The translations under genes and the position numbers were made by a program. Positions 51,725 through 60,724 of a stretch of DNA of 64,000 bases are shown here, in pieces (position 1 is the stretch's first letter; the number at the start of each line of letters is the position of its first letter). The stretch comes from Streptomyces roseus (lineage in GTDB: Bacteria > Actinomycetota > Actinomycetes > Streptomycetales > Streptomycetaceae), in the NCBI RefSeq assembly GCF_001044425.1, contig NZ_LFML01000016.1, forward strand, positions 88,057 to 152,056. Direction: 5' to 3'. The notes under the pieces were generated by a model. That model was not told where the DNA came from, did not search any database, and saw nothing but the letters and a program-made list of their open reading frames with translations.

Positions 51725-52762
51725 TCAGCCCTGCAGGGCGAGCACCGGCAGGTCGTCCTGGACGCTGTACGGTCTTCTGCCCCAGTTCATCGTGCACCAG
51801 GGACCGGTCATCTCCTCCAGTGCGGAAATGACCACGGGCCGGTACTCCGGGTCCTCGACGAGCGGTCCGTCGGGCGGGAACACCTGCTTGACGTAGCGGT
51901 GTCCGGGGTCGGCGGCCATGAAGACGACGGGACCGCCGCCGGGCTCGGTCGAGCGGATGTACCGGGCGGCCTGCCAGCCGGCTCCGGCGGAGAGCCCGGC
52001 GAAGACGCCCGTGGTGGAGAGCAGGTGGCGGCAGCCCGCGGCCGACACGTCGAAGTCGACCCAGTGGATGTCGTCGTAGGCGCTGTAGTCGATGTTGTCG
52101 AAGCGGATGCCGCTGCCGATCCCGGCGATGATGAACCCGTCGAGCGGGAAGTTCTCGGAGCCGAAGGAACGGCTGCCGAACGGCTGGATCCCGGCCACCC
52201 GGACGTTGGGGCACGACGCCCGCAGGAAGCGGCTCATCGCGCTGGTCGAGGCACCGGTGCCGACGCCGCCGACCAGGGTCATCTCGGCCCAGCCGAGCTC
52301 CTTGAGGAGCAGCTCCGCGACGTGCTCGTAGCCGGCGTAGTGCACGTCGTCGTGGTACTGCTGCATCCAGTAGGCGTCCGGATTGCGCCGGAGGTAGTCG
52401 TGGACGAGCCGGACGCGGGCCTCCTGGTCGTGCTGGAGGTTGGCCCCGCCGCCGGCGACCTGGTCGTAGGTGGCACCGAGGTACTTGAGCTGCGTCTTGA
52501 TCCCGTCGTCGACCGCGACGGACGCGAAGACGTGGCACTTCAGTCCCAGTTCCCGGCAGACCAGGGCGAGTGCGTGGCCGTAGATGCCGCTGGAGCTGTC
52601 CACGAGGGTCTGTCCGGGCCGGATCACCCCGCGCGCCAGCAGCTCCTTGACCGCCCGGTACACCGAGGTCACCTTCATGACCTCGAACCGGAGGACGTAT
52701 ATGCCGTCGCCGAGATCTATCAGATCCGGTTGTGCCATTTTCTCCGTGAATGACGAGAACAC
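51725..52762 (-). CDS. PLP-dependent cysteine synthase-like enzyme
   Basis: A 345-residue fold-type II PLP enzyme. The probable Schiff-base lysine is in FEVMKVTSVYRAVKELL. The substrate/phosphate loops are VDSSSGIYGHALALVCRELG and LVGGVGTGASTSAMSRFL. The SSGN-type asparagine of cysteine synthase is replaced in SSSGIYG, so it is not a plain OAS sulfhydrylase. Relatives make 2,3-diaminopropionate (SbnA type) or beta-substituted alanines. First gene of the leftward ATP-grasp operon. Starts at GTG 52762 (GGAGG-rich upstream) or ATG 52738 (GGAG close upstream). Confidence 0.82.
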   Translation of the reverse strand: MFSSFTEKMAQPDLIDLGDGIYVLRFEVMKVTSVYRAVKELLARGVIRPGQTLVDSSSGIYGHALALVCRELGLKCHVFASVAVDDGIKTQLKYLGATYDQVAGGGANLQHDQEARVRLVHDYLRRNPDAYWMQQYHDDVHYAGYEHVAELLLKELGWAEMTLVGGVGTGASTSAMSRFLRASCPNVRVAGIQPFGSRSFGSENFPLDGFIIAGIGSGIRFDNIDYSAYDDIHWVDFDVSAAGCRHLLSTTGVFAGLSAGAGWQAARYIRSTEPGGGPVVFMAADPGHRYVKQVFPPDGPLVEDPEYRPVVISALEEMTGPWCTMNWGRRPYSVQDDLPVLALQG

Positions 52763-52852
52763 CGAACTCCCTGCCTCCTTCCTCTTTTCGCTGTGGGCCT
52801 GGTGATGCCCAGCAAAAATGAGACCGGTGGCTACCGGATCGATCCCGGATCA

Positions 52853-52869
52853 TTCCCGGTGACCGGGAA
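52853..52869. promoter_or_regulatory. palindromic operator candidate between the PLP and proB genes
   Basis: TTCCCGGTGACCGGGAA is a perfect 8-bp-arm palindrome about a central G, in the spacer between the divergent transcripts. Related pieces (CGGATC, CGGGAAC) recur around it. Confidence 0.6.
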
Positions 52870-52949
52870 CGAAACGGGAACGGATCATGGCTGAATCGGA
52901 GCACCCCAGCCGCCGCCCGGCCGTCCCGCCGCCCCAGAGGAGAGCTCCC

Positions 52950-54125
52950 GTGACACCCGAAGCCGCTCCGGACGATCCGCGCACCGAGCGCGCGGACGTG
53001 GCGGGGGCCCACCGGATCGTGGTCAAGATCGGCTCGTCCTCGCTGACCTCGGCCTCCGGACGGCTCGATCCGGCCCGGCCGGCGGCCCTCGTCGAGGTCC
53101 TGGCCGGGCTGCACCGGCAGGGCAAGAGCGTCGTCCTGGTCTCGTCCGGCGCCGTCGCGGCGGGACTCGCCCCACTGGGCCTGACCGCGCGGCCCACCGA
53201 ACTGTCCGAGCAGCAGGCAGCGGCCAGCGTCGGCCAGGGGCTGCTCATGGGCACGTACGGTGCGGAGTTCGGCCGCTACGGCATCCAGGTGGGGCAGGTC
53301 CTCCTCACGGCGGGGGACATCACCCGCCGCGACCACTACCACAACGCCCGGCGCACCCTGAAGAAGCTCATGCTCCTGGGGATCGTTCCGGTCGTCAACG
53401 AGAACGACGTCGTCGCCACGCACGAGGTCCGCTTCGGGGACAACGACCGGCTGGCGGCGCTGGTCGCGGAGCTGATCGGAGCCGACCTGCTCGTCCTGCT
53501 CTCCGATGTGGAGGCGCTGTACGACGGGGATCCGCTGGCCCCCGCGGCCCGGCCGATCGCCGAGGTCCGCGGCCCCGCCGACCTCGCCGGGATCCGTACG
53601 GGCACCCCCGGACGCTCCGGAGTCGGTACGGGAGGCATGGCGGCCAAGGTCCAGGCGGCGATGACCGCCGCGAGCGCCGGGATCCCCGTGGTGCTGGCCG
53701 CCGCCGGGCAGGCCGCACGGGCCCTGGCGGGCGCGGGGACCGGCACGTACTTCCACGCCGCCCCGCAGCGGCCCGCCGAGCAGCTGTTCTGGCTCGCCCA
53801 CGCCACGGCGCCGCAGGGCCGGATCGTCCTGGACGCCGATGCGGTGCGGGAGGTGCGGGAGCACGGCGGTCCGGTGGTGTGGAGCGGAGTCACCGCCGTC
53901 GAGGGGCAGTTCACCGCGGGTGACCCGGTGGACCTCGCCGACGGCGCGGGCCGGCCCGTGGCGCGCGGCCTCGCCCGGCTGGCGTCCGGCGATCTGATCC
54001 GGCTGCTCGCCGGGTTCCCCGTACCGCAGGACGGGCCCGCGGCACTGGCGTATCCCGAGGTCGTCGGCGCGCAGGACGTGGCCCTGTTCGCGCCGCACGC
54101 GTACGCGGGGACGGGTACGGGGTGA
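52950..54125 (+). CDS. proB: glutamate 5-kinase
   Basis: A 391-residue glutamate 5-kinase, first step of proline synthesis. The amino-acid-kinase domain shows IVVKIGSSSLTSASGRL, VVLVSSGAVAAGLAPLGL, VVNENDVVATHEVRFGDND and VGTGGMAAKVQAAMTAASAG. A C-terminal PUA domain (GRIVLDADAVREVREHGGP onward) is present. An in-frame ATG lies at 52887, but GTG 52950 has GAGGAG seven bases upstream and begins nearer the homology. There is no proA here. proC follows 55 bases later. Probably a paralogue dedicated to the divergent ligase operon. Confidence 0.92.
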   Translation: MTPEAAPDDPRTERADVAGAHRIVVKIGSSSLTSASGRLDPARPAALVEVLAGLHRQGKSVVLVSSGAVAAGLAPLGLTARPTELSEQQAAASVGQGLLMGTYGAEFGRYGIQVGQVLLTAGDITRRDHYHNARRTLKKLMLLGIVPVVNENDVVATHEVRFGDNDRLAALVAELIGADLLVLLSDVEALYDGDPLAPAARPIAEVRGPADLAGIRTGTPGRSGVGTGGMAAKVQAAMTAASAGIPVVLAAAGQAARALAGAGTGTYFHAAPQRPAEQLFWLAHATAPQGRIVLDADAVREVREHGGPVVWSGVTAVEGQFTAGDPVDLADGAGRPVARGLARLASGDLIRLLAGFPVPQDGPAALAYPEVVGAQDVALFAPHAYAGTGTG

Positions 54126-54180
54126 ACCGGGCCTGCCGGCCCCTTCTTCTCTTGTCACTTCCACCACGAGGGAGCAAGTC

Positions 54181-54990
54181 ATGACCTGCAAGGTCGCCGT
54201 GCTCGGCGCGGGCAAGATGGGTGAGGCACTCCTGGGGGGTCTGGTGCGCTCCGGCCGGCCGGCCCCGGCGCTCGGCGTCACCTGCCGGCGCAAGGCGCGG
54301 GCGGCCGAGATCGAGGCGCGCCACGGGGTGGCTCCGATGGGCAACGCCGAGGCCGCCGCCTGGGCCGATGTGCTGGTCCTGGCCGTAAAGCCGCAGGACA
54401 TGGGCGCGCTGCTGGCGGAGATCGCTCCCGCGATCGCCCCCGGGACCCTGCTGATCAGCGTGGCGGCCGGGCTCACCACGGCCTTCTTCGAGGAGCGGGT
54501 CCCGGCCGGTGTCGCGGTGGTGCGGGCGATGCCGAACACGGCGGTGCTGGTCGACGAGGGCATGACCGTGCTCTCCGGCGGCAGCCACGCCTCGCAGCAG
54601 CAGGTGGAGCAGGCCGCGGAGCTGTTCCGCGGCGTCGGCCACACCCTCACCGTGCCGGAGTCCCAGCAGGACGCCGCGACCGCCCTGTCGGGGTCGGGAC
54701 CGGCCTACTTCTACTTCCTCGTCGAGGCGATGACCGACGCGGGCGTCCTGCTGGGGCTGCCGAGGGACAAGGCGCACGAGCTCGCCGTCCGCAGCTCCGT
54801 GGGCGCCTCCGTCATGCTGCGCGACTGCGGTACGCATCCGGTCGAGCTGCGCGCGGCGGTCACCTCGCCGGCGGGGACCACCATCAGCGCGGTGCGGGAG
54901 CTGGAGCGGCACGGCGTACGGGCCGCCCTGATGGCGGCCCTGGAGGCCGCCCGCGACCGCAGCGGCGAGCTGGCGACCTCGTACGCGTGA
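54181..54990 (+). CDS. proC: pyrroline-5-carboxylate reductase
   Basis: A 269-residue ProC, reducing P5C to proline with NAD(P)H. Rossmann start VAVLGAGKMGEALLGGLVRS; VVRAMPNTAVLVDEGMTVL; and the P5CR signature region GSGPAYFYFLVEAMTDAGVL with TSPAGTTISAVRELERHG. Full length. GAGGGAG upstream of ATG 54181. Co-transcribed with proB and closed by a strong bidirectional terminator. Confidence 0.95.
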   Translation: MTCKVAVLGAGKMGEALLGGLVRSGRPAPALGVTCRRKARAAEIEARHGVAPMGNAEAAAWADVLVLAVKPQDMGALLAEIAPAIAPGTLLISVAAGLTTAFFEERVPAGVAVVRAMPNTAVLVDEGMTVLSGGSHASQQQVEQAAELFRGVGHTLTVPESQQDAATALSGSGPAYFYFLVEAMTDAGVLLGLPRDKAHELAVRSSVGASVMLRDCGTHPVELRAAVTSPAGTTISAVRELERHGVRAALMAALEAARDRSGELATSYA

Positions 54991-54991
54991 C

Positions 54992-55023
54992 CGCGGGCGG
55001 GCCCGTACGCGGGCCCGCCCGCG
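54992..55023. terminator. bidirectional terminator between convergent genes
   Basis: A perfect 14-bp stem (left arm starts CGCGGGCGGGCCCG) with a four-base TACG loop, between proC (right end at 54990) and the leftward-ending betaine-binding gene (55039). Confidence 0.88.
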
Positions 55024-55038
55024 CGGGCCGGTCCGGTC

Positions 55039-56004
55039 TCAGGACGGGAGCCAGGTCCGCCAGGTGGCCTCGTTCTCCTTCACCCAGCGGGCGGCCGCCT
55101 CCTGCGGGGCCAGCTTCTCCTCCGCGATCATCAGGGAGACGTCGTTCTGCATGTCGGTCGTCCAGCGGAACTTCTTCAGGAAGGCGGCGGCGTCGCCCCC
55201 GCCGTCCGCGAAGCGGACGTTGAGGAACTTGCGCAGCGGCGTGTGCGGATACGCGCAGGCCACCTTCTCCGTGTCGGCGTCGCAGCCCTCCTGGTGCTCG
55301 GGCAGCTTCACCTCCGTCATCGGGACCTTCTCGAACAGCCACTGGGGCTTGTACCAGTAGCTCAGGAACGGCTTCTTCTCCTTGGCGAACTGCTTGATCT
55401 GCGTGATCTGCGCCGCCTCGGAGCCCGCGAAGACCACCTGGTAGTCCAGGCCCAGGTTCTTCACGAGCGCCTTGTCGTTCGTCACGTAGGAGGGGGAGCC
55501 GTCCATCAGCTGGCCCTTGCCGCCGCTCTCCGCCGTACGGAAGTCGTTCGCGTACTTGTTCAGGTTCTTCCAGTCGGTGACGTCCGGGTGCGCCTCGGCG
55601 AAGTACGTCGGCACGAACCAGCCGATGTGGCCGGTCACCCCGAGCTCGCCGCCCGGCTTGATCGTCGCCTTGTCGTCGACGTACCGCTTCTCCTGGTCGG
55701 GGTGGCCCCAGTCCTCCAGGATGGCGTCGACCCGGCCCTGGCTGAGCGCGTCCCAGGCGGGCACCTCGTCGATCTGGACGGTGTCCACCCGGTAGCCGAG
55801 CTCGTGCTCCAGCAGGTACTGGGCGACGGCCACGTTGGCCTGCGCGCCCACCCACGACTGCACGGACAGGGTCACCGTGCGGGAGCCCTTCGCGTCGGCG
55901 TACGGGGAGGCCTGGCGGGTCATGTCGGCGGCGCCGCAGCCCGTGAGGGCCGTCGCCGTGACGGCGGCCGCCGCCGCGAGTGCGGCGAGACGTGTGCGAG
56001 CCAT
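55039..56004 (-). CDS. glycine betaine/choline-binding lipoprotein (OpuAC type)
   Basis: A 321-residue solute-binding lipoprotein. Lipobox ALTGC with Cys at about residue 23. OpuAC-type motifs: VTLSVQSWVGAQANVAVAQ, VPAWDALSQGRVDAILEDWG, GHIGWFVPTYFAEAHPDV and FLSYWYKPQWLFEKVPM. The aromatic residues (W, Y) suit a quaternary-ammonium cage. Encoded last in the leftward betaine run, two bases after the permease stop. Confidence 0.92.
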   Translation of the reverse strand: MARTRLAALAAAAAVTATALTGCGAADMTRQASPYADAKGSRTVTLSVQSWVGAQANVAVAQYLLEHELGYRVDTVQIDEVPAWDALSQGRVDAILEDWGHPDQEKRYVDDKATIKPGGELGVTGHIGWFVPTYFAEAHPDVTDWKNLNKYANDFRTAESGGKGQLMDGSPSYVTNDKALVKNLGLDYQVVFAGSEAAQITQIKQFAKEKKPFLSYWYKPQWLFEKVPMTEVKLPEHQEGCDADTEKVACAYPHTPLRKFLNVRFADGGGDAAAFLKKFRWTTDMQNDVSLMIAEEKLAPQEAAARWVKENEATWRTWLPS

Positions 56005-56005
56005 G

Positions 56006-58051
56006 TCAGGCCCCCTTTCCGGCGGGGTCGCGGCGTTGCGTGGGCTGGGTGACGCGGTCGAGCATCAGGCCGAGGCAGACGATCGCGGCGCCCGCGACCA
56101 GACCGGTCGCCAGGTCGCCCTGGGCGAGGCCGAAGACCGCGTCGTAGCCGAGCGCACCGCCGCCCACGAGGCCGCCGATGACGACCACGGCGAGGACCAG
56201 CACCACGCCCTGGTTGACGGCCAGCAGCAGCGCGGGCCGGGCCAGCGGAAGCTGGACCTGGAGCAGTTGCTGGCGTCCGGTCGCGCCCAGCGAGCGCGAG
56301 GACTCCAGGGCGGCGGGATCCACCGCGCGCACGCCCTGGGCGGTGATCCGCACCACCGCGGGCAGCGCGTAGACCACGGCGGCCGCGACCGCCGGGGCGC
56401 GGCCCACGCCGAACAGGGCGACCACGGGGATGAGGTAGACGAACTGCGGCATGGTCTGGAAGACGTCGAGGACCGGGCGCAGGGCGCGTCCCAGGCGGGT
56501 GCTGCGGGCGGCGGCGACACCGAGCGCGAAGCCGAGCAGCAGGGTCACGGCGACGGCGGCCAGTACCTGGGAGAGCGTGTCGAGGGCCGGGCCCCAGACG
56601 CCGAGCACGCCGATGGCGGCCATGGCGAGGACGGCCGTCGCGGCGGTGCGCCAGGTGCCGATGAGCAGGGCGAGGGCGCCCACGGTCAGCAGGACCGCCC
56701 ACCAGGGCAGCCACTGGAGTCCGTCGCGCAGGGGGTTGAGGACCCATGCGGTGAACCGCGCGGCCCAGTCGGCGGTGCCGCCGACGACGGGCACGCCGGA
56801 GTAGAGGTGGGCGGTCATCCAGTCGACCGCGCGGTTGACGGGTTCGGCGGTGTCCACCGTCCACCCGTCGGGCCACGAAAGCCGGTCGGCGAGGCGTCCC
56901 GCGATGGCGACGGCGGCGGTCACCGCGAGCGCGAGGGTCCAGCCGAGCCGGGACCGGGCGGCCGGTGCCGCACCGAGCCGCTCCCCTGCGGCGGCGGTGA
57001 CCCGGTCCAGGACGATGGCCAGCAGCACGATCGGTACACCGGCGGCGAGCGCGGCGCCGACGTCGACGGAGGCCAGCGCCTGGTAGACGCGGTCGCCGAG
57101 GCCGCCCGCGCCGATGACGGACGCGATCACGGCCATGCCCAGCGCCATCATGATCGTCTGGTTCAGGCCGAGCAGCAGTTCCTTGCGGGCCAGGGGCAGC
57201 CGGGCCGTCAGCAGCCGCTGGCGGCCGGTGGCGCCGAGGGAGGTGGCGGCCTCCACGACGCCGGCGTCGGCGCCGCGCAGTCCCAGGGCGGTCAGGCGCG
57301 CCATCGGCGGAGCGGCGTAGACGACGGTCGCGAGGACGGCGGCGGGCACGCCGATGCCGAAGACCAGCACGACGGGCAGGAGGTACGCGAAGGCCGGCAG
57401 CACCTGCATGGTGTCCAGGACCGGCCGCAGGACGCGGTGCATACGGTCCGACAGGCCCGCGGCCAGCCCGAGGAGGCCTCCGACGAGCACGGACGCGGCG
57501 ACGGCGACCACCATCAGGGCGAGCGTCTGCATGGTGGGCACCCACATGCCCAGCACAGCGCACACGGCGAACGCGGCGACGGAGGTCAGGGCCAGGCGGG
57601 CGCCCGCGAGGCGCCAGGCCACCAGCCCGGCGGCGGCGGTGACGCCGGCCCAGCCGAGAGCGAGCAGCAGCAGGTACACCGCGCGGACGGACACGACCAC
57701 CGCGTTGCTGACGTGGCCGAGGAAGTAGAGGAAGAGCGGGTGGCCGTCACGGTTGTCGACGATCCAGTCGCCGACGCGCTCCAGCGGTCCGGACAGGTCG
57801 ACGCCGAGGGCGGCCGGCCAGCTGCCGCCGCCCAGGAGCACGGATCCGAGGACGAGGCCGAGGACCACGCCCGCGCCGATCAGCCGGCCGCGGTGGCGCG
57901 CGAGGGCGCGCGGCGTTCCGGGGCGTGCGTCGCCGGCGGTGCCGGAGCCCGGGGCGGCGGACGTGTCGGGGGTGGTGGCGGTGGCCGGGGCGGCGGACGT
58001 GTCGGGGGTGGTGGAGGAAGTGGCAGGGGTGGGGGTGGCGGTGGCGGTCAT
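56006..58051 (-). CDS. betaine ABC permease with two fused transport domains
   Basis: A 681-residue permease. A disordered Thr/Ala/Pro-rich N-terminus (1-55) precedes two consecutive BPD_transp_1 permease domains. Both repeat the EAA-type loop: EAATSLGATGRQRLLTARLP and ESSRSLGATGRQQLLQVQLP. It carries about 14 membrane helices, where ProW has one permease domain. ATG 58051 is preferred; upstream frame is not family-like. One polypeptide thus replaces the permease dimer. Confidence 0.92.
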   Translation of the reverse strand: MTATATPTPATSSTTPDTSAAPATATTPDTSAAPGSGTAGDARPGTPRALARHRGRLIGAGVVLGLVLGSVLLGGGSWPAALGVDLSGPLERVGDWIVDNRDGHPLFLYFLGHVSNAVVVSVRAVYLLLLALGWAGVTAAAGLVAWRLAGARLALTSVAAFAVCAVLGMWVPTMQTLALMVVAVAASVLVGGLLGLAAGLSDRMHRVLRPVLDTMQVLPAFAYLLPVVLVFGIGVPAAVLATVVYAAPPMARLTALGLRGADAGVVEAATSLGATGRQRLLTARLPLARKELLLGLNQTIMMALGMAVIASVIGAGGLGDRVYQALASVDVGAALAAGVPIVLLAIVLDRVTAAAGERLGAAPAARSRLGWTLALAVTAAVAIAGRLADRLSWPDGWTVDTAEPVNRAVDWMTAHLYSGVPVVGGTADWAARFTAWVLNPLRDGLQWLPWWAVLLTVGALALLIGTWRTAATAVLAMAAIGVLGVWGPALDTLSQVLAAVAVTLLLGFALGVAAARSTRLGRALRPVLDVFQTMPQFVYLIPVVALFGVGRAPAVAAAVVYALPAVVRITAQGVRAVDPAALESSRSLGATGRQQLLQVQLPLARPALLLAVNQGVVLVLAVVVIGGLVGGGALGYDAVFGLAQGDLATGLVAGAAIVCLGLMLDRVTQPTQRRDPAGKGA

Positions 58052-58124
58052 CGGCCCCACCGTCCCGCGGTGGCTGCGGTGACGTTCGCGCCGCCCGGCG
58101 GCGGCCAGGTGGTATGGGCGTACA

Positions 58125-59201
58125 TCAGGCCACCGCCTTCCGGGTCGCGACCGGTACCCCGGCGACGACACCGAGGAGTCCGGCCTGGTCGACGACGCCG
58201 AGGCAGCGGCCGTCCTCGACGACCCGCGCGTTCTCGCCCGTACGGGCGACGGCCTCGATGGCCTCGTGGACGGTGGCCCCGGGGCCGAGCGCGGGACCGC
58301 TCTCGTGCTCGTCGCCGAGCGCGGGGCGCATCGCCGAGCGGACGGTCAGCACCTGCTCGCGCGGCACGTCCCGGACGAAGTCCCTGACGTAGTCGTCGGC
58401 GGGGGCGCCCACGATCTCCTCCGGCGTCCCGAGCTGCACGATCCGGCCGTCGCGCATCAGCGCGATCCGGTCGCCGAGCTTCAGGGCCTCGCTCAGGTCG
58501 TGCGTGATGAAGACCATCGTGCGCCCCTCCTCCCGGTGCAGGCGTACGACCTCCTCCTGCATGTCTCGCCGGATCAGCGGGTCCAGCGCGCTGAACGGCT
58601 CGTCGAACAGCAGGACTTCGGGGTCGACGGCGAGGGCGCGGGCGAGACCCACGCGCTGCTGCTGACCGCCGGACAACTGGCCCGGCCTGCGCTGCTCCAT
58701 GCCGTCCAGGCCGACCTTGGCGGCGAACTCGGCGGCCCGCTCGCGGCGTTCACCGCGCCCGACGCCCTGGATCTCCAGTCCGTACGCGATGTTGTCGAGC
58801 ACGGTGCGGTGCGGCAGCAGCCCGAAGTGCTGGAAGACCATCGACGCCCGGTGGCGGCGCAGCTCGCGCAGGCGGCCGCCGTCCATGGAGAGGACGTCCT
58901 CGCCGTCGATGGAGATCGTGCCCGAGGTCGGCTCGATGAGCCGGGTCAGGCAGCGGACGAGGGTGGACTTGCCCGAGCCCGACAGGCCCATGACGACGAA
59001 GACCTCGCCCTTCTTGACGTCGAAGGAGACGTCGCGGACGGCGGCCGTGCAGCCGGTGCGCTCGCGCAGCTCGGCGGCGCCGAGGGCCGCGAGCTCCGGG
59101 TCGGCGGGCACGAGGTCGGCCTTCGGGCCGAAGACCTTCCACAGGTCCCGTACGGAGAAGACGGACTGCGCGGGGGTGGTGGGGGTGTGCGGAGCGTTCA
59201 T
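58125..59201 (-). CDS. betaine ABC transporter ATPase (ProV/OpuAA type)
   Basis: A 358-residue ATPase. Walker [16 protein letters not shown]-loop [16 protein letters not shown], signature [18 protein letters not shown], Walker [18 protein letters not shown]-loop [17 protein letters not shown]-terminal region (about 280-358; [20 protein letters not shown]) is a CBS-like domain as in OpuAA, which gates transport by ionic strength. It overlaps the GMC gene by four bases. Confidence 0.94.
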   Translation of the reverse strand: MNAPHTPTTPAQSVFSVRDLWKVFGPKADLVPADPELAALGAAELRERTGCTAAVRDVSFDVKKGEVFVVMGLSGSGKSTLVRCLTRLIEPTSGTISIDGEDVLSMDGGRLRELRRHRASMVFQHFGLLPHRTVLDNIAYGLEIQGVGRGERRERAAEFAAKVGLDGMEQRRPGQLSGGQQQRVGLARALAVDPEVLLFDEPFSALDPLIRRDMQEEVVRLHREEGRTMVFITHDLSEALKLGDRIALMRDGRIVQLGTPEEIVGAPADDYVRDFVRDVPREQVLTVRSAMRPALGDEHESGPALGPGATVHEAIEAVARTGENARVVEDGRCLGVVDQAGLLGVVAGVPVATRKAVA

Positions 59202-60724
59202 CGGGTGGTGCCTCCCAGCAGGTCGGCGCATTTCTCGCCGACCATGAGGACGCCGATCATCGGGTTCACGGCGGTCATGGTGGGGAAAACGGACGCGTCG
59301 GCGATCCGGATGCCGTCGAGGCCCCGGATCCGCAGGTCGGGTGCGACGACGGCGAGTTCGTCGTCGGCGGCGCCCATCTTGCAGGTGCCGGCGGGGTGGT
59401 AGACGGTATGCGCGACGTGGCGCGCGTACGCGCTGAGCTCCTCGTCGGAGGTCACCTCGGGCCCGGGGCACACCTCGCGCTTCAGCCATCCGGCCAGCGG
59501 CTCGCTCTGGGCTATCTTCCGGGCGATGCGGATGCCGTCGACGAGGGTCCTGCCGTCGTAGTCGTCCTCGTCGGTGAAGTACCGGAAGTCGAGTGCGGGC
59601 TTGTCCCGGGGGTCGGCGCTCGTCAGGTAGAGCCGGCCGCGGCTGCGCGGCTTGGGGATGTTCGGGGTCATCGACACGCCGTGCGCGGGCCGTTCGTAGC
59701 CCAGGCGCTCGGGGTTGTCGGTGAAGGGGATCTGGTAGAAGTGGAACATCAGGTCAGGCCCCTCGGAGGCCGGGTCCCGGCGGACGAACAGCCCGGCGTC
59801 GGAGTCCATCGCGGAGTTCTCCGGGATCGGTCCGTGCGTCTCCCAGACGATGACCGACTCGGGGTGGTCGAGCAGGTTCTCCCCCACGCCCGGCAGGTCG
59901 TGCACGACGGGGATGCCCAGCTTCTCCAGGTCGGCGCGCGGCCCGATGCCCGAGTGCAGCAGCAGGCGCGGGGTGTCCACGGCCCCGGCGCACACCAGGA
60001 CCTCGCGCCGGGCGCGTACGACGTGCTCCTCGCCCTCCTTGGTGCGGACGTGCACGCCGGTGGCGCGGGTGCCCTCCAGCTCCAGCCGGAACGCCCAGGT
60101 CTCCAGGGCTATGTGCAGGTTCGGCCGGTCCAGGAACGGGTGCAGGTAGGCGACGGAGGCGGAGGAGCGCTTGTTGTTCTCCGGGTGGTAGGCCAGGTCG
60201 AAGAAGCCGGCGCCCTCGTGGAAGGGGCTCTTGTTGAAGCCCTCGACGCGCGGGACGCCGAGCGCGTGCTGCGCCGCGTCGACGAAGTCCCGGGCGATGG
60301 CGTTCCGGTCGGCCTGGTCCACGGGGACGATGTTGTTGCGCAGCCGGGCGAAGTACGGGTCCATGGCCGCCGCGTCCCATCCCTCGGCGCCCGCCTGTGC
60401 CCACTCGTCCCAGTCGGAGGGCAGCGGCTTGAAGGCGATGAGGGTGTTGTGCGAGGAACAGCCGCCCAGCACGCGCGCACGGCTGTGCCGGATGAACGAG
60501 TTGCCCCGGGGCTGCTCGGTGGTGGGGTAGTCGTAGTCCAGCTCACCGCCGAGCAGGCCCATCCAGCGGCGCAGGGTGAGGACGTCGTCGCGGCCGACGT
60601 CGCTGGGGCCGCCCTCGATGACGGCGACGCTGACGTCCGGGTCCTCGGTCAGCCGGGAGGCGATCACGGAGCCGGCGGTACCGCCGCCGACGACGACGTA
60701 GTCGTACAGGTACGGGTCGTTCAT
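59198..60724 (-). CDS. betA: GMC oxidoreductase, probable choline dehydrogenase
   Basis: A 508-residue FAD enzyme oxidising choline to betaine aldehyde in relatives. FAD motif [23 protein letters not shown] signature 1 region [20 protein letters not shown]; signature 2 [20 protein letters not shown]; catalytic His in [18 protein letters not shown]; ending [17 protein letters not shown]. The choline assignment comes mainly from the aldehyde dehydrogenase and betaine importer beside it; the enzyme could use another alcohol. Confidence 0.86.
   Translation of the reverse strand: MNDPYLYDYVVVGGGTAGSVIASRLTEDPDVSVAVIEGGPSDVGRDDVLTLRRWMGLLGGELDYDYPTTEQPRGNSFIRHSRARVLGGCSSHNTLIAFKPLPSDWDEWAQAGAEGWDAAAMDPYFARLRNNIVPVDQADRNAIARDFVDAAQHALGVPRVEGFNKSPFHEGAGFFDLAYHPENNKRSSASVAYLHPFLDRPNLHIALETWAFRLELEGTRATGVHVRTKEGEEHVVRARREVLVCAGAVDTPRLLLHSGIGPRADLEKLGIPVVHDLPGVGENLLDHPESVIVWETHGPIPENSAMDSDAGLFVRRDPASEGPDLMFHFYQIPFTDNPERLGYERPAHGVSMTPNIPKPRSRGRLYLTSADPRDKPALDFRYFTDEDDYDGRTLVDGIRIARKIAQSEPLAGWLKREVCPGPEVTSDEELSAYARHVAHTVYHPAGTCKMGAADDELAVVAPDLRIRGLDGIRIADASVFPTMTAVNPMIGVLMVGEKCADLLGGTTR

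Noticed and set aside
55835..58387. 850-residue plus-strand frame over the betaine permease
   Set aside because: Composition is His/Gly/Gln/Arg-rich, as expected for an antisense reading of hydrophobic codons; no ribosome binding site or homology.
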